A stretch of DNA of 43,782 bases from Nitrospirae bacterium JdFR-81 (GTDB lineage Bacteria > Nitrospirota > Thermodesulfovibrionia > UBA6902), in NCBI GenBank assembly GCA_002011735.1, contig MTOQ01000086.1, forward strand, positions 1 to 43,782, read 5' to 3'. The position numbers and the translations under genes are program-made. This document shows positions 7,639 through 15,881 of the stretch, piece by piece (the stretch's first letter is position 1; each line of letters begins with the position of its first letter). The notes under the pieces are model-generated. The model saw nothing but the letters and a program-made list of their open reading frames with translations. It had not been told where the DNA came from and made no database searches.

Positions 7639-8520
7639 TTATCTTACTATCTCTGTGCCTATCCCTTCCTGTGTGAATATCTCAAGGAGGAGGGCATGGT
7701 GTATCCTGCCATCTATTATGTGTGTCTTTCTGACACCGCCCTTTAATGCCTTCTGGCAGGCCTGGACCTTTGGGAGCATACCCCCTGAGATCACACCCTC
7801 TGAGACCAGCCTCTTTATCTGCCTCTCATTCAGGGTTGAAATGAGCCTCCCATTCCTGTCCTTTATACCCTCGACATCTGTAAGCAGGATCAACTTCTCA
7901 GCCCTGAGGGAGTGGGCTATCATGCCAGCAACATAGTCTGCATTGATATTCAGTGTCTCGTTCTTACTACCCGTGCTTATAGGGGCTATAACAGGGATGA
8001 ACCCTTCCTTCTCTATGGATATTATGATCTCGGGGTTGATCTCCTTTATCTCGCCCACAAGGCCAAGGTCTATTATCTCAGGTGTCCCTGTCTCGGGTGA
8101 GACCTGTTTTATGACCTTCCTCTTTGCCTTTATTAGGTTTCCGTCCTTCCCGCTTATACCTATAGCCCTTCCCCCATGGCTGTTTATCAATGAGACTATC
8201 TGCTTGTTTATGAGCCCTCCAAGGACCATCTCAACGATATCGATGGTCTCCTTGTCTGTAAACCTCTGGCCATGGACAAAGGTGGGCTTCTTGCCCATCT
8301 GTTCCATTATCCTGTTTATCTCAGGGCCCCCGCCATGGACGATAACAGGCTTTATCCCTATGAAGCTGAGCAACACTATATCCTCTGCAAAGGCATCCTT
8401 TAGCCCCTCCTTGACCATTGCAGCGCCACCGTATTTGATCACAAAGGTCTTGCCGTAGAAGTTCCTTATATACGGCAGCGCCTCTATCAGCACGTTCGCC
8501 TTCTCCACAAGCCTCTTCAT
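7639..8520 (-). CDS. argB: Acetylglutamate kinase
   Basis: The 293-residue protein phosphorylates N-acetylglutamate in arginine biosynthesis, in the cytoplasm. The amino-acid-kinase fold is clear: FVIKYGGAAM near the N-terminus (phosphate-binding lysine and glycines), VIVHGGGPEIN, the substrate segment NINADYVAGMIA, and the nucleotide-binding LLTDVEGI. Length is normal for ArgB. The N-terminal ALPYIRNFYGK stretch resembles that of the arginine-sensitive hexameric enzymes, so feedback inhibition is possible. It follows trpC by nine bases and precedes the ribonucleotide reductase gene by ten. No other arginine genes are in the window. Confidence 0.95.
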   Translation of the reverse strand: MKRLVEKANVLIEALPYIRNFYGKTFVIKYGGAAMVKEGLKDAFAEDIVLLSFIGIKPVIVHGGGPEINRIMEQMGKKPTFVHGQRFTDKETIDIVEMVLGGLINKQIVSLINSHGGRAIGISGKDGNLIKAKRKVIKQVSPETGTPEIIDLGLVGEIKEINPEIIISIEKEGFIPVIAPISTGSKNETLNINADYVAGMIAHSLRAEKLILLTDVEGIKDRNGRLISTLNERQIKRLVSEGVISGGMLPKVQACQKALKGGVRKTHIIDGRIHHALLLEIFTQEGIGTEIVR

Positions 8521-8529
8521 GCCTATATC

Positions 8530-9318
8530 TTAACCCTTTCTACCCATTAATTCATCAATCCTCTCACCTATGTCCCCTGCCTTCATCAGGGATGTGCCCA
8601 CGAGTATAGCATCGATACCTGCTGACCCGATCCTCTCCACATCTGTCCTTGATTCGATTCCGCTTTCACTCACGGTGATTTTACCTTCAGGGATGTCCTT
8701 TATTAAATCAAGGGTTGTATTGAGGTCTACATCAAGGGTATTCAGATCCCTGTTGTTTATCCCGATTATCCCGGCATTACAATAAAGGGCCGTGTCAAGC
8801 TCCTTCAGGTTATGGACCTCGACGAGACAGTCAAGCCCGATTTCTCCTGCAAGCCCCATGAGGTCCATCAGCTGTGACCTCTCAAGTGCTGAGACGATGA
8901 GGAGTATGGCGTCTGCACCATAAGCCCTTGCCTCATAAACCTGGCATTCATCGATTATAAAGTCCTTCCTCAACAGTGGTCTTGTTGTCCGTGCCCTTGC
9001 GGTCCTCAGGTGCTCAATGCTTCCACCAAAATACCTCTCATCTGTGAGTATGGATATAGCGTCAACGTTCTTTCTTTCGTATATATCCAGTATCTCAGGG
9101 AGGTTGAAGGCCTCCCTTATAATACCCCTTGAGGGGGATGCCCTCTTCACCTCTGCGATCAACCTCAGCGGGCCGTCTCCCCTTCTGATCGCATCCCCGA
9201 ATCCCCTTACAGGTTCTGCATCCCTTGCCCTCTCCCTGAGTTCCCTGAGTGCAGAGGAACCCTTCTTCTCCCTGAGTTCCTCCCTCTTGGCCCTCAGTAT
9301 CTCCTCAAGCACACCCAT
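8530..9318 (-). CDS. trpC: Indole-3-glycerol phosphate synthase
   Basis: The 262-residue TIM-barrel enzyme closes the indole ring in tryptophan biosynthesis. Family signatures run in order: LIAEVKRASPSRG (catalytic lysine), LLRKDFIIDE, LVEVHN, GINNRDLNTLDVDL and SESGI. The length matches stand-alone TrpC; no TrpF domain is fused. It is the first gene of the minus-strand operon and the only trp gene here, so the usual trp cluster is scattered in this genome. No ribosome binding site precedes the ATG and the putative -10 lies only eight bases upstream, so the message may be almost leaderless. Confidence 0.95.
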   Translation of the reverse strand: MGVLEEILRAKREELREKKGSSALRELRERARDAEPVRGFGDAIRRGDGPLRLIAEVKRASPSRGIIREAFNLPEILDIYERKNVDAISILTDERYFGGSIEHLRTARARTTRPLLRKDFIIDECQVYEARAYGADAILLIVSALERSQLMDLMGLAGEIGLDCLVEVHNLKELDTALYCNAGIIGINNRDLNTLDVDLNTTLDLIKDIPEGKITVSESGIESRTDVERIGSAGIDAILVGTSLMKAGDIGERIDELMGRKG

Positions 9319-9326
9319 TAAGCAAG

Positions 9327-9355
9327 ATTTTATAGATAAGTTTATGCTTTTTCAA
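9327..9355 (-). promoter_or_regulatory. trpC: Putative sigma-70-type promoter of the trpC operon
   Basis: On the minus strand TTGAAA (9355-9350) and TAAAAT (9332-9327) are 17 bases apart, each one or two mismatches from consensus. Transcription would start around 9320, practically at the trpC ATG (9318), implying a leaderless or near-leaderless transcript. Confidence 0.5.
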
Positions 9356-9371
9356 GTAAAATTAATACAGC

Positions 9372-10316
9372 ATGATGTGGGAGAGCATAAAAGAAGGCTT
9401 CAGGCTGACCCACAGGAACTGGCAGTTGGTGGTTATCCATATCATCACAGCGATTATAAATTTCGTCGGTATGATCATATTCATCGGCACACCCCTTATT
9501 ATAGGGATAGCCTACCTTGGTTTTGACATAGCCCATATGAGGGATCTGCTTACAGAGCTCCTGAATACACCGGCTGACTTCGTTGCCCGATACATTGGCC
9601 TGGTCCTTTTCTTCATAATAGCGGCCTTATTTTATTTGGTATTCGCCTCCATTATATACCTGTATACACTGAGCGGGACACTCGGGGTGCTCGGGGTCTC
9701 TTCAATAGATCATACCTATACCTTCAGACTCTCCTCCTTCTTTGCTGAGGCGAAGAGGCATTTTGGCCGTATCTTCTGGTTGCTCTCGTTCCTCCTCCTC
9801 GTATTTACGGGCCTGATCATCGTATTTGCCGTCTTTGGAGGCATCGCTACAGCGGCCATACAGGGGATGGATACAGGCACCCCTTCTGTGCAGATGTTCT
9901 TCAATTCCTTTATCAGCCTGTTTGTGATAGTCTTTGGATCAATACTCCTCTATGCCTTCCTTGTCTTCATGCTCTACTCCCTGGTGATCTCTGTTGTCGA
10001 GGGCAGGGGCGTAACGGACTCTATAAGGCTTACCTATGAGTTCCTGAGGGACAATACAAGGACCTTCCTCTACTACCTGATCATCCTGGGTATCGGCTTT
10101 GTTGTTAATCTCGTGATCCTCTCCCTGAGCGCGTTCCCTGTCCTTGCTTCATTGATAAATATGTTCCTCCAGAGTTACCTCTCGGTCGCGTTATGGGGCT
10201 GTCTGATCGCCTTTTATATTAAATCCACCAGGCCAGGTCCGATGACTGTTACACCTGACTCGGCAGGGGATGATTCATCTCCTCATATTCCACCCCCTGG
10301 TGGAGTATCTCTCTGA
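9372..10316 (+). CDS. Multi-pass membrane protein of unknown function
   Basis: The 314-residue protein has about six long hydrophobic segments (roughly 20-42, 72-98, 133-158, 172-205, 230-255 and 260-280), a short soluble start (WESIKEGFRLTHRNW) and a proline-rich tail. The repeated pattern of a charged amphipathic piece before membrane segments recalls the DUF975/glycerophosphodiesterase-membrane-domain type of integral protein, but I cannot assign a family. No catalytic motif is seen. It is divergent from trpC and its last 42 bases overlap the convergent lipoate-transferase gene. The start could equally be the second ATG at 9375. Confidence 0.7.
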   Translation: MMWESIKEGFRLTHRNWQLVVIHIITAIINFVGMIIFIGTPLIIGIAYLGFDIAHMRDLLTELLNTPADFVARYIGLVLFFIIAALFYLVFASIIYLYTLSGTLGVLGVSSIDHTYTFRLSSFFAEAKRHFGRIFWLLSFLLLVFTGLIIVFAVFGGIATAAIQGMDTGTPSVQMFFNSFISLFVIVFGSILLYAFLVFMLYSLVISVVEGRGVTDSIRLTYEFLRDNTRTFLYYLIILGIGFVVNLVILSLSAFPVLASLINMFLQSYLSVALWGCLIAFYIKSTRPGPMTVTPDSAGDDSSPHIPPPGGVSL

Positions 10317-11045
10317 CTCAAGCTCACGGGCACGCCTCATCTCAAGGTCCGTGGGTCTGTCTGAGATCATCCTCACGCCAAGGACTTCTTCAAACCCCCT
10401 CCTCAGGGCATCCCTTATCTCTCTGACGGTGATACCAGGTTTGATGTCTCTGAGTCCAGCCACATCGTCAAACCCCTCGTTGAATATACGTTTTAGCTCG
10501 AGCCTGTCTATACTCAGCGGTATCGAGCCCTGCTGGAGCAGTCCATCTGTAAACCTCTTCTGGGCATTGCCTGTTATCTTCCTTCCGTCCACTGTTATCT
10601 CTCCATATGAGACGGATTTAAAACAGGCGGTGCTCCTCTGTCCTCTCTGTCTCTTGGAATGGTTGAGTATTGCATCAATGCCGCATAGGCTCAATGCACA
10701 GAGTATGGCATTCCCTATGACTGAATAGTCGCTGTGCAATCTGCCCGTGAAGATATTACCGTCAAAACGGGAGGAGATGCTGTATGTGATCTCATCATCA
10801 TGGAGGATCGCCCTTCCACCTGTCAGCCTCCTTACAATTGCATAGCCCCTCTCCGAGCAATAGTGCATATCTATGTCCGAGGCCCTCTGGAAGTATCCGA
10901 TGGTGATCGATGGAGACTCCCACTGATAGAGCCTCAGCGTTGGTGGAGAAAGCCCCTTTCTCACAGCCTCTGATATGGCCTCATCAAGTGCCATATTGAA
11001 GGGGGCACTTCCGCCCTCCTGTATGATGAGACGCATGAACCGCAT
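10275..11045 (-). CDS. Lipoate-protein ligase / octanoyltransferase family (LplA/LipM-like)
   Basis: The 256-residue protein belongs to the BPL/LPL catalytic-domain superfamily that attaches octanoate or lipoate to carrier lysines of 2-oxoacid dehydrogenases and the glycine cleavage H protein. Visible motifs are NMALDEA at the N-terminus, RRLTGGRAILHDDEITYS (acyl-binding loop), a Cys at 141 followed by GEITVDGRKITGNAQKR with the conserved lysine at 156, and LLQQGSIPL. The Cys141 position is similar to the active cysteine of LipM octanoyltransferases, but an ATP-using ligase or GcvH transferase cannot be excluded. The gene follows the CooT-like gene by 17 bases. A second in-frame ATG lies three codons in. 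Confidence 0.8.
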   Translation of the reverse strand: MRFMRLIIQEGGSAPFNMALDEAISEAVRKGLSPPTLRLYQWESPSITIGYFQRASDIDMHYCSERGYAIVRRLTGGRAILHDDEITYSISSRFDGNIFTGRLHSDYSVIGNAILCALSLCGIDAILNHSKRQRGQRSTACFKSVSYGEITVDGRKITGNAQKRFTDGLLQQGSIPLSIDRLELKRIFNEGFDDVAGLRDIKPGITVREIRDALRRGFEEVLGVRMISDRPTDLEMRRARELESERYSTRGWNMRR

Positions 11046-11062
11046 TTATGAATGGGGTCGTT

Positions 11063-11248
11063 TTATCTCTTGAGGACTATCCTGTGTTTTGTGAGCGAGA
11101 TCTCCTTGATAGAGCCTTCAAAGGTCTTCTGCTCTCCAAAGAGGCTCTTCATAAATATCCTGTCCCCTTCGGGCCTTACGATATCCACATTCTCAAGATA
11201 GAGTTCTTCCTTCCCATCATTATCAATATATACATTGGTCTCGCACAT
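11063..11248 (-). CDS. cooT: CooT-like small nickel-binding protein
   Basis: The 61-residue protein begins MCETNVY and matches the CooT pattern: Met-Cys at the very N-terminus, a beta-rich body (LENVDIVRPEGDRIFMKSLFGE) and a C-terminal ISLTKHRIVLKR strand. CooT of Rhodospirillum rubrum is a small dimeric protein that binds nickel through Cys2 and supports carbon monoxide dehydrogenase maturation. Here Cys2 is present. No CO dehydrogenase gene is in the window; hypF elsewhere shows nickel hydrogenase maturation in this genome. It is co-directional with the lipoyl transferase, for no obvious functional reason. Confidence 0.75.
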   Translation of the reverse strand: MCETNVYIDNDGKEELYLENVDIVRPEGDRIFMKSLFGEQKTFEGSIKEISLTKHRIVLKR

Positions 11249-11349
11249 AATACACCTCTCCTTTTTAATTTCATCTTAACCACCATCCCAGATGGAAATC
11301 AAGACAGGCCTGTTCAAGGCTGGTATTTGAGAGGCAACCTCTACCAGAG

Positions 11350-11557
11350 AATCTTATTGAGCCAGCACCTGAGGGTGGGCACCGGGCTATTTGTCCAGAG
11401 ATACCTGGTGCAAATGGACAGGGTGAGACAATAGAGGAGGCAAAAATAATTTACGAGAGGCTATCGAATTGATTTTGAGGATCGCAGGCAGGGTATCCTT
11501 CGTGGATTGCCTGAAGACGTAATACAGGAGAAGGTAGTGATTGGTGAAACGGCGTGA
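11350..11557 (+). pseudogene. hicB: Decayed hicB antitoxin
   Basis: Three reading frames together spell a HicB antitoxin. Frame one gives EPAPEGGHRAICPEIPGAN and then GQGETIEEAK (up to about 11445). A one-base loss shifts to NNLREAIELIL. A second one-base loss near 11477 leads to EDRRQGILRGLPEDVIQ and then EKVVIGETA, ending at the stop 11555-11557. These are the typical HicB core, the helix after it and the C-terminal strand, so the gene was once intact. The N-terminus before about 11350 is not recognisable. No functional product is possible without repairing two frameshifts. Confidence 0.75.
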
Positions 11558-11724
11558 ATTTAGGGCGGGGATTAAGGATTGCGGTTTGTTATTTAAGACG
11601 CGAAGGCAGGTCTCACTCCCTTTGGATCAAACCGAAGACTGGAGCTATTGAGGCAGTGCCTCGTCATAATGAGATAAAGGAAACCCTGGCAAAAAAGATA
11701 CTGAAAAATTTAAATGCAGAATAA
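11544..11724 (+). pseudogene. hicA: Decayed hicA toxin
   Basis: The frame from GTG 11544 reads VKRREF, the usual HicA start, overlapping the end of the hicB remnant as in live hic operons. A short unrecognisable stretch and a one-base insertion (extra T at about 11586) follow. The second frame then continues YLRREGRSHSLWIKPKTGA and VPRHNEIKETLAKKILKNLN to the stop 11722-11724. It retains the double-stranded-RNA-binding-like body with the catalytic histidine region (GRSHS). The ribosome would read the wrong frame after KDCG, so this toxin is dead. Confidence 0.75.
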
Positions 11725-11899
11725 AGAACCCTGTCCACTTTCCAAGTAGGTGTTGGGCAGTCCCTATGTGAATGGTCACTGTTGGGGAGCTCTCACATCT
11801 TTAAGTTAAGGCCTAACAGGTTATCTTCTGATACCCGCACCCTTTTACAAGATCCTCAGGTTGCCATGATCAACAATTCATAACTATAATAACTTAGCT
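11725..11899 (+). other. Spacer between the hicBA remnant and dprA; no gene seen
   Basis: This stretch of about 175 bases has stops in all frames. No ribosome binding site precedes the dprA start, and I see no convincing promoter or hairpin. Confidence 0.5.
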
Positions 11900-13009
11900 A
11901 TGCCCGATCTTAAATACTGGGTTGCCCTCAACCTCCTGTCCAGCATAGGGCCTGTGCTTGCGAGGAGGCTGGTCTCTGTCTTTGGAGACCCTGAGAATGT
12001 ATTTCATATGGATCCGCATGAACTTATGAAGATGGGCAGCATAGGGGAGGAGAGGGCGCGACAGATCACGGGCTTCAGGGATTGGGACAGGGTTGAGAGG
12101 GAGATAGAGGCCGTTCATAGGAGTGGCGTAAGGCTTGTCACTATCAGGGATGAGGATTATCCTGATGGGCTCAGACAGATCGATGATGCACCAATAATGC
12201 TGTATATGAAGGGAGAGATCAGAGATTCTGATAAGTATGCCATTGCGATGGTCGGTTCAAGGACGCCCACATATTATGGCGTGCAGGTTGCGGAGAGGAT
12301 CAGCCATGACCTTGCTGAGAGGGGTCTTACGATCGTGAGTGGTATGGCAAGGGGCATTGATTCCGTATCACACAGGGGTGCATTGAAGGCCAAGGGCAGG
12401 ACCATAGCAGTCCTTGGCTCCGGGATAGACGTCCCCTATCCAAGGGAGAACAGGGGGTTGATGGATGAGATAGCATCGTCAGGTGCCGTAATTAGTGAGT
12501 TCCCCATGGGCACATTGCCTGATAAGGGCAACTTTCCAAGGAGGAACAGGCTCATAAGTGCACTCTCACTCGGTGTGATAGTTGTGGAGGCCACAGGCAA
12601 CAGCGGATCGTTGATTACGGCAAATTATGCACTTGATCAGGGCAAGGAGGTCTTTGCGGTCCCTGGGAATATAACATCAAAGAGGTCAAAAGGCACAAAT
12701 GATTTGATAAAGAAGGGGGCGAGGCTCATCGAGGGGGCTGATGATGTGATCGAGGAGTTGAGACCACAATTGGCGGGTATTATAAGGGAGCACGGGCCCG
12801 GTGTTCAGGGGTTGATGCCACAGGTGACAGAGGAGGAAGAGGCGATATTAAGACACCTCGGCTGCGAGCCGAGGCATATAGATGATATTGTGAGGGAGAG
12901 CAGGCTCTCCATTAATAAGGCCCTGTCGCTGTTGCTTGCACTTGAACTCAAGGGTATTGTAAAACAGATGGATGGCAAAAATTTTATAATTAATATAGGA
13001 TTGGATTGA
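11900..13009 (+). CDS. dprA: DNA-processing protein DprA
   Basis: DprA protects incoming single-stranded DNA and loads RecA during natural transformation. The 369-residue protein has an N-terminal helix-hairpin-helix-like part (IGPVLARRLVSVFG, about 16-29), the Rossmann-like core with MVGSRTPTYYG, IVSGMARGIDSVSHRGAL, VLGSGIDVPYPREN and TGNSGSLITANYALDQGKEVFAVPG (shown in part), and a C-terminal winged-helix domain (about 305-365). All are intact. It precedes topA with the stop and next start only five bases apart, a common dprA-topA pairing. Whether the organism is transformable cannot be told from this alone; the secreted ComEC-like hydrolase at 39525 is not itself a competence channel. Confidence 0.95.
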   Translation: MPDLKYWVALNLLSSIGPVLARRLVSVFGDPENVFHMDPHELMKMGSIGEERARQITGFRDWDRVEREIEAVHRSGVRLVTIRDEDYPDGLRQIDDAPIMLYMKGEIRDSDKYAIAMVGSRTPTYYGVQVAERISHDLAERGLTIVSGMARGIDSVSHRGALKAKGRTIAVLGSGIDVPYPRENRGLMDEIASSGAVISEFPMGTLPDKGNFPRRNRLISALSLGVIVVEATGNSGSLITANYALDQGKEVFAVPGNITSKRSKGTNDLIKKGARLIEGADDVIEELRPQLAGIIREHGPGVQGLMPQVTEEEEAILRHLGCEPRHIDDIVRESRLSINKALSLLLALELKGIVKQMDGKNFIINIGLD

Positions 13010-13014
13010 AGGCC

Positions 13015-15261
13015 ATGAAGTCGCTTTTAATCGTTGAGTCACCAACAAAGGTAAAGACGCTGAGCAAATTCCTTGGTAAGGAGTTTGTTATAAAGGCCTC
13101 TGTTGGCCATGTGAAGGATCTGCCGAAGAGGGAGCTGGGGGTGGATATCGAGGATAATTTCAGGCCCACATATGTGGTGATAGATGGAAAGGATAAGATC
13201 CTCAGGGAGTTGAAGAGGGCTGCACGGGATGCTGACAGGGTCTTTCTTGCGCCTGATCCTGACAGGGAGGGAGAGGCCATAGCATGGCACATAGCAGAGG
13301 AGCTGGACGGCGACTCTGATAAGATACTGAGGGTGGAGTTCAACGAGATCACCGAGAGGGCTGTGAAGGAGGCCCTGAAGAATCCCAGGAGGCTCAATCC
13401 CGATCTCTTCAATGCCCAGCAGGCAAGGAGGATACTGGACAGGCTCGTGGGATACAAGCTTTCTCCCCTCCTGTGGCGTAAGGTGAGGCGTGGCCTGAGT
13501 GCTGGGAGGGTCCAGTCTGTGGCACTCAGGCTCGTGGTTGACAGGGAGAGGGAGATCGAGGCATTCAGGCCTGTTGAATACTGGAGCATAACAGCCACCC
13601 TTGAGGGAGGAGAGCCACCACGGTTTGATGCCAAACTCCACCAGCTGGATGGCAAGAAGGCAGAGATAGGGAATGAGGCAGAGGCAAAGAGGATCGTGGA
13701 TGAGGTGGACGGCAGGCCGTTTATCGTTAAGAGGGTAGAGAAGAAGAGGAAGACCCGTTCACCATCACCCCCTTTTATCACGAGCACACTCCAGCAGGAG
13801 GCAGCAAGAAAGCTCAGGTTTACTGCCAAGAGGACGATGCTCATTGCACAACAGCTTTATGAGGGTGTTGAACTGGGGGACGAAGGCTCTGTCGGGCTCA
13901 TCACTTACATGAGGACAGATTCTGTAAGGGTTGCGGTTGAGGCACAGGATGAGGCAAGGGAATATATCAGGGAGGCATACGGCGAGCAATATATCCCTCC
14001 AAAGCCTCCGGTGTATAAGAGCAAGAAGACAGCGCAGGAGGCCCATGAGGCGATAAGGCCGACCTCTGTCTTTAGGACCCCGGACAGAGTTAAGGGGTTT
14101 TTGAGTCGTGACCAGTATCGCCTATATACCCTTATATGGAACCGCTTTATTGCAAGCCAGATGAGGCCTGCACAACTCGAGCAGACCACAGTGGACATTG
14201 AGGCAGGCAGGTGTCTCTTCAGGGCCACTGGGACCGTGGTCAGGTTTCCTGGCTTCATGTCCCTTTATACCGAGGGCGTTGATGATGCCACAGAGGAGGG
14301 TGAAAAGAAGCTGCCATCGTTAAAGGAGGGGGATTCCCTCAGGGTGTTGTCCATAGTGCCCCGTCAGCACTTCACCCAGCCACCACCAAGATACACAGAG
14401 GCAACCCTTGTCAAGGAGCTTGAGGCAAGGGGTATTGGAAGGCCAAGCACCTATGCAACCATCCTCTCCACCATACAGGAGAGGAAGTATGTCGAGAAGG
14501 TGGATGGCAGGTTCAGGCCCACTGAACTGGGTGTCCTGGTTAACGACCTCCTTGTCCAGAGGTTCTCTGACATCATGGATTATAACTTTACCGCAAGGAT
14601 GGAGGATAACCTTGATAAGGTGGAGGCAGGTAAGTTCAGATGGGTGGATGTGGTTATGGACTTTTACAGGCCATTTGATAAAGACCTGACAGAGGCGATG
14701 GAGAGCCTTGGAAGGATAAAGCCAGCGGATATCCCGACCGATGAGGTCTGTGAGAGATGCGGCAGGCCGATGGTTATAAAATGGGGGAAGCACGGGAGGT
14801 TCATTGCCTGCTCAGGCTTCCCAAAGTGCAGAAACAGGAGGCCACTCAGGAACGAAGAGGCCGAGGTGGAGGCGCAGGAGACGGACGAGGTGTGTGAGAA
14901 GTGTGGCTCCCGAATGGTCCTGAAGAAGGGGAGGTTCGGCAGGTTCCTATCGTGCAGCAGGTATCCTGAATGCAAGAATACAAAGCCATATGGGCTTGGG
15001 ATTAAGTGTCCTGAGGATGATGGTGAGATAGTGGAGAGGAGGACAAAAAAGGGCAGGGTGTTCTACAGCTGTAGTAACTATCCTGCCTGCAAGTTTGCGA
15101 CATGGTATAGACCTGTCCCGAGGAATTGTCCAAGGTGTATCGATGGTGTCCTTGCAGAGAAGAGGACGAAGAAGGAGGAGGTGTATGTCTGCCTGAAGAA
15201 GGGCTGTGGATATAAAGAGCAGATACCTGCACATGTAGAGGAGGCTGGGGCTCGTGGTTGA
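13015..15261 (+). CDS. topA: DNA topoisomerase I
   Basis: The 748-residue type IA topoisomerase relaxes negative supercoils. The Toprim domain is at the N-terminus (SLLIVESPTK; acidic triad DPDREGEAIAWH), the active-site tyrosine lies in GLITYMRTDSVR, and LEARGIGRPSTYATI follows. The C-terminus has four cysteine modules: CERCGRPM...CSGFPKC, CEKCGSRM...CSRYPEC, a third beginning CPEDDG...CSNYPAC that lacks its first CxxC partner, and CPRCIDG...CLKKGC. Length is normal for bacterial TopA. A TTG nine bases upstream (13006) is in frame, but the ATG at 13015 directly gives the conserved N-terminus and is preferred. Confidence 0.95.
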   Translation: MKSLLIVESPTKVKTLSKFLGKEFVIKASVGHVKDLPKRELGVDIEDNFRPTYVVIDGKDKILRELKRAARDADRVFLAPDPDREGEAIAWHIAEELDGDSDKILRVEFNEITERAVKEALKNPRRLNPDLFNAQQARRILDRLVGYKLSPLLWRKVRRGLSAGRVQSVALRLVVDREREIEAFRPVEYWSITATLEGGEPPRFDAKLHQLDGKKAEIGNEAEAKRIVDEVDGRPFIVKRVEKKRKTRSPSPPFITSTLQQEAARKLRFTAKRTMLIAQQLYEGVELGDEGSVGLITYMRTDSVRVAVEAQDEAREYIREAYGEQYIPPKPPVYKSKKTAQEAHEAIRPTSVFRTPDRVKGFLSRDQYRLYTLIWNRFIASQMRPAQLEQTTVDIEAGRCLFRATGTVVRFPGFMSLYTEGVDDATEEGEKKLPSLKEGDSLRVLSIVPRQHFTQPPPRYTEATLVKELEARGIGRPSTYATILSTIQERKYVEKVDGRFRPTELGVLVNDLLVQRFSDIMDYNFTARMEDNLDKVEAGKFRWVDVVMDFYRPFDKDLTEAMESLGRIKPADIPTDEVCERCGRPMVIKWGKHGRFIACSGFPKCRNRRPLRNEEAEVEAQETDEVCEKCGSRMVLKKGRFGRFLSCSRYPECKNTKPYGLGIKCPEDDGEIVERRTKKGRVFYSCSNYPACKFATWYRPVPRNCPRCIDGVLAEKRTKKEEVYVCLKKGCGYKEQIPAHVEEAGARG

Positions 15262-15263
15262 TC

Positions 15264-15614
15264 CTACAGGAATATCATGCCCACAATCGATCCCATGATG
15301 CCGATCAACACTGTGAGGATGGGTAGCACCATGAACATCATCGAGGCGGTTGATGAACCTGAGGCGATCCTCCCCCAGTCATAAAGCCATGCAAGGTGGA
15401 AGAATCCCACGGACATGATCGAACATGCTATATAACCTATAGATGCAGACCTCGCCCTGCCATTTAACCCTTTAAGTAGCGATGTCAACAATGCGGCTAT
15501 CATCAGTGGAGAGATGTTCCATATCGAGGTGATGTGGACGCCCTCTTCCACTATGAAGACGAACACCGCTGTAAGGGCTATGAAGAGAAACAGTATCCTC
15601 TTAAGATGCTCCAT
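15264..15614 (-). CDS. Hypothetical membrane protein, four hydrophobic segments
   Basis: The protein has about 116 residues with segments near 8-25, 32-50, 60-80 and 92-114, and a GVHITSIWNISP loop. I recognise no family. The ATG at 15614 overlaps the glutaredoxin-like gene's 3' end by 14 bases, and an AAGGTG lies just before it; an in-frame GTG at 15620 is a weaker alternative. It is the last gene of the redox-defence operon, and only two bases separate its end from the convergent topA end. Position suggests a role in the same stress response, but nothing in the sequence proves it. Confidence 0.65.
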   Translation of the reverse strand: MEHLKRILFLFIALTAVFVFIVEEGVHITSIWNISPLMIAALLTSLLKGLNGRARSASIGYIACSIMSVGFFHLAWLYDWGRIASGSSTASMMFMVLPILTVLIGIMGSIVGMIFL

Positions 15615-15876
15615 GGACACCTTGCAGGGCCTCTCTCAGTTCATCCTCGCTATAACCGACTATCACCCTCTTGCCCTTGTCTATCACAAGGGTGGGGAAC
15701 GTCTCCTGTGGATTGAACCTCCTGAGTTCTTTGAGCAACCTGTCTCTTGAGTCAAGGTCAACAAGGTCGAGGTCTACGATCACGGCATCGATACCAAGCT
15801 CCTCGAGCAATCCCTTGGTCTTTTTACATGCAGGACATGTGCTCAGTGCAAATAAGACTATATTACCACCCTCCAT
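15601..15876 (-). CDS. Glutaredoxin-like thiol-disulfide protein
   Basis: The 91-residue protein has the small thioredoxin-fold layout: NIVLFALSTCPACKKTKGLL with the active pair Cys-Pro-Ala-Cys (14-17), the cis-proline motif ETFPTLVID, and a C-terminal VIVGYSEDELREAL helix. CPAC instead of CPYC suggests a thioredoxin-like or NrdH-like reductant rather than a glutathione-dependent glutaredoxin. It sits between a flavin reductase-like gene and a membrane protein in the redox operon, so it may be a dithiol partner there. Confidence 0.85.
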   Translation of the reverse strand: MEGGNIVLFALSTCPACKKTKGLLEELGIDAVIVDLDLVDLDSRDRLLKELRRFNPQETFPTLVIDKGKRVIVGYSEDELREALQGVHGAS

Positions 15877-15881
15877 GATCT

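Noticed and set aside
13039-13844. Long minus-strand open frames (284 and 200 codons) inside topA
   Set aside because: They are antisense to an unmistakable topoisomerase and show no domain or ribosome binding site; AGG-rich coding leaves the opposite frames open.
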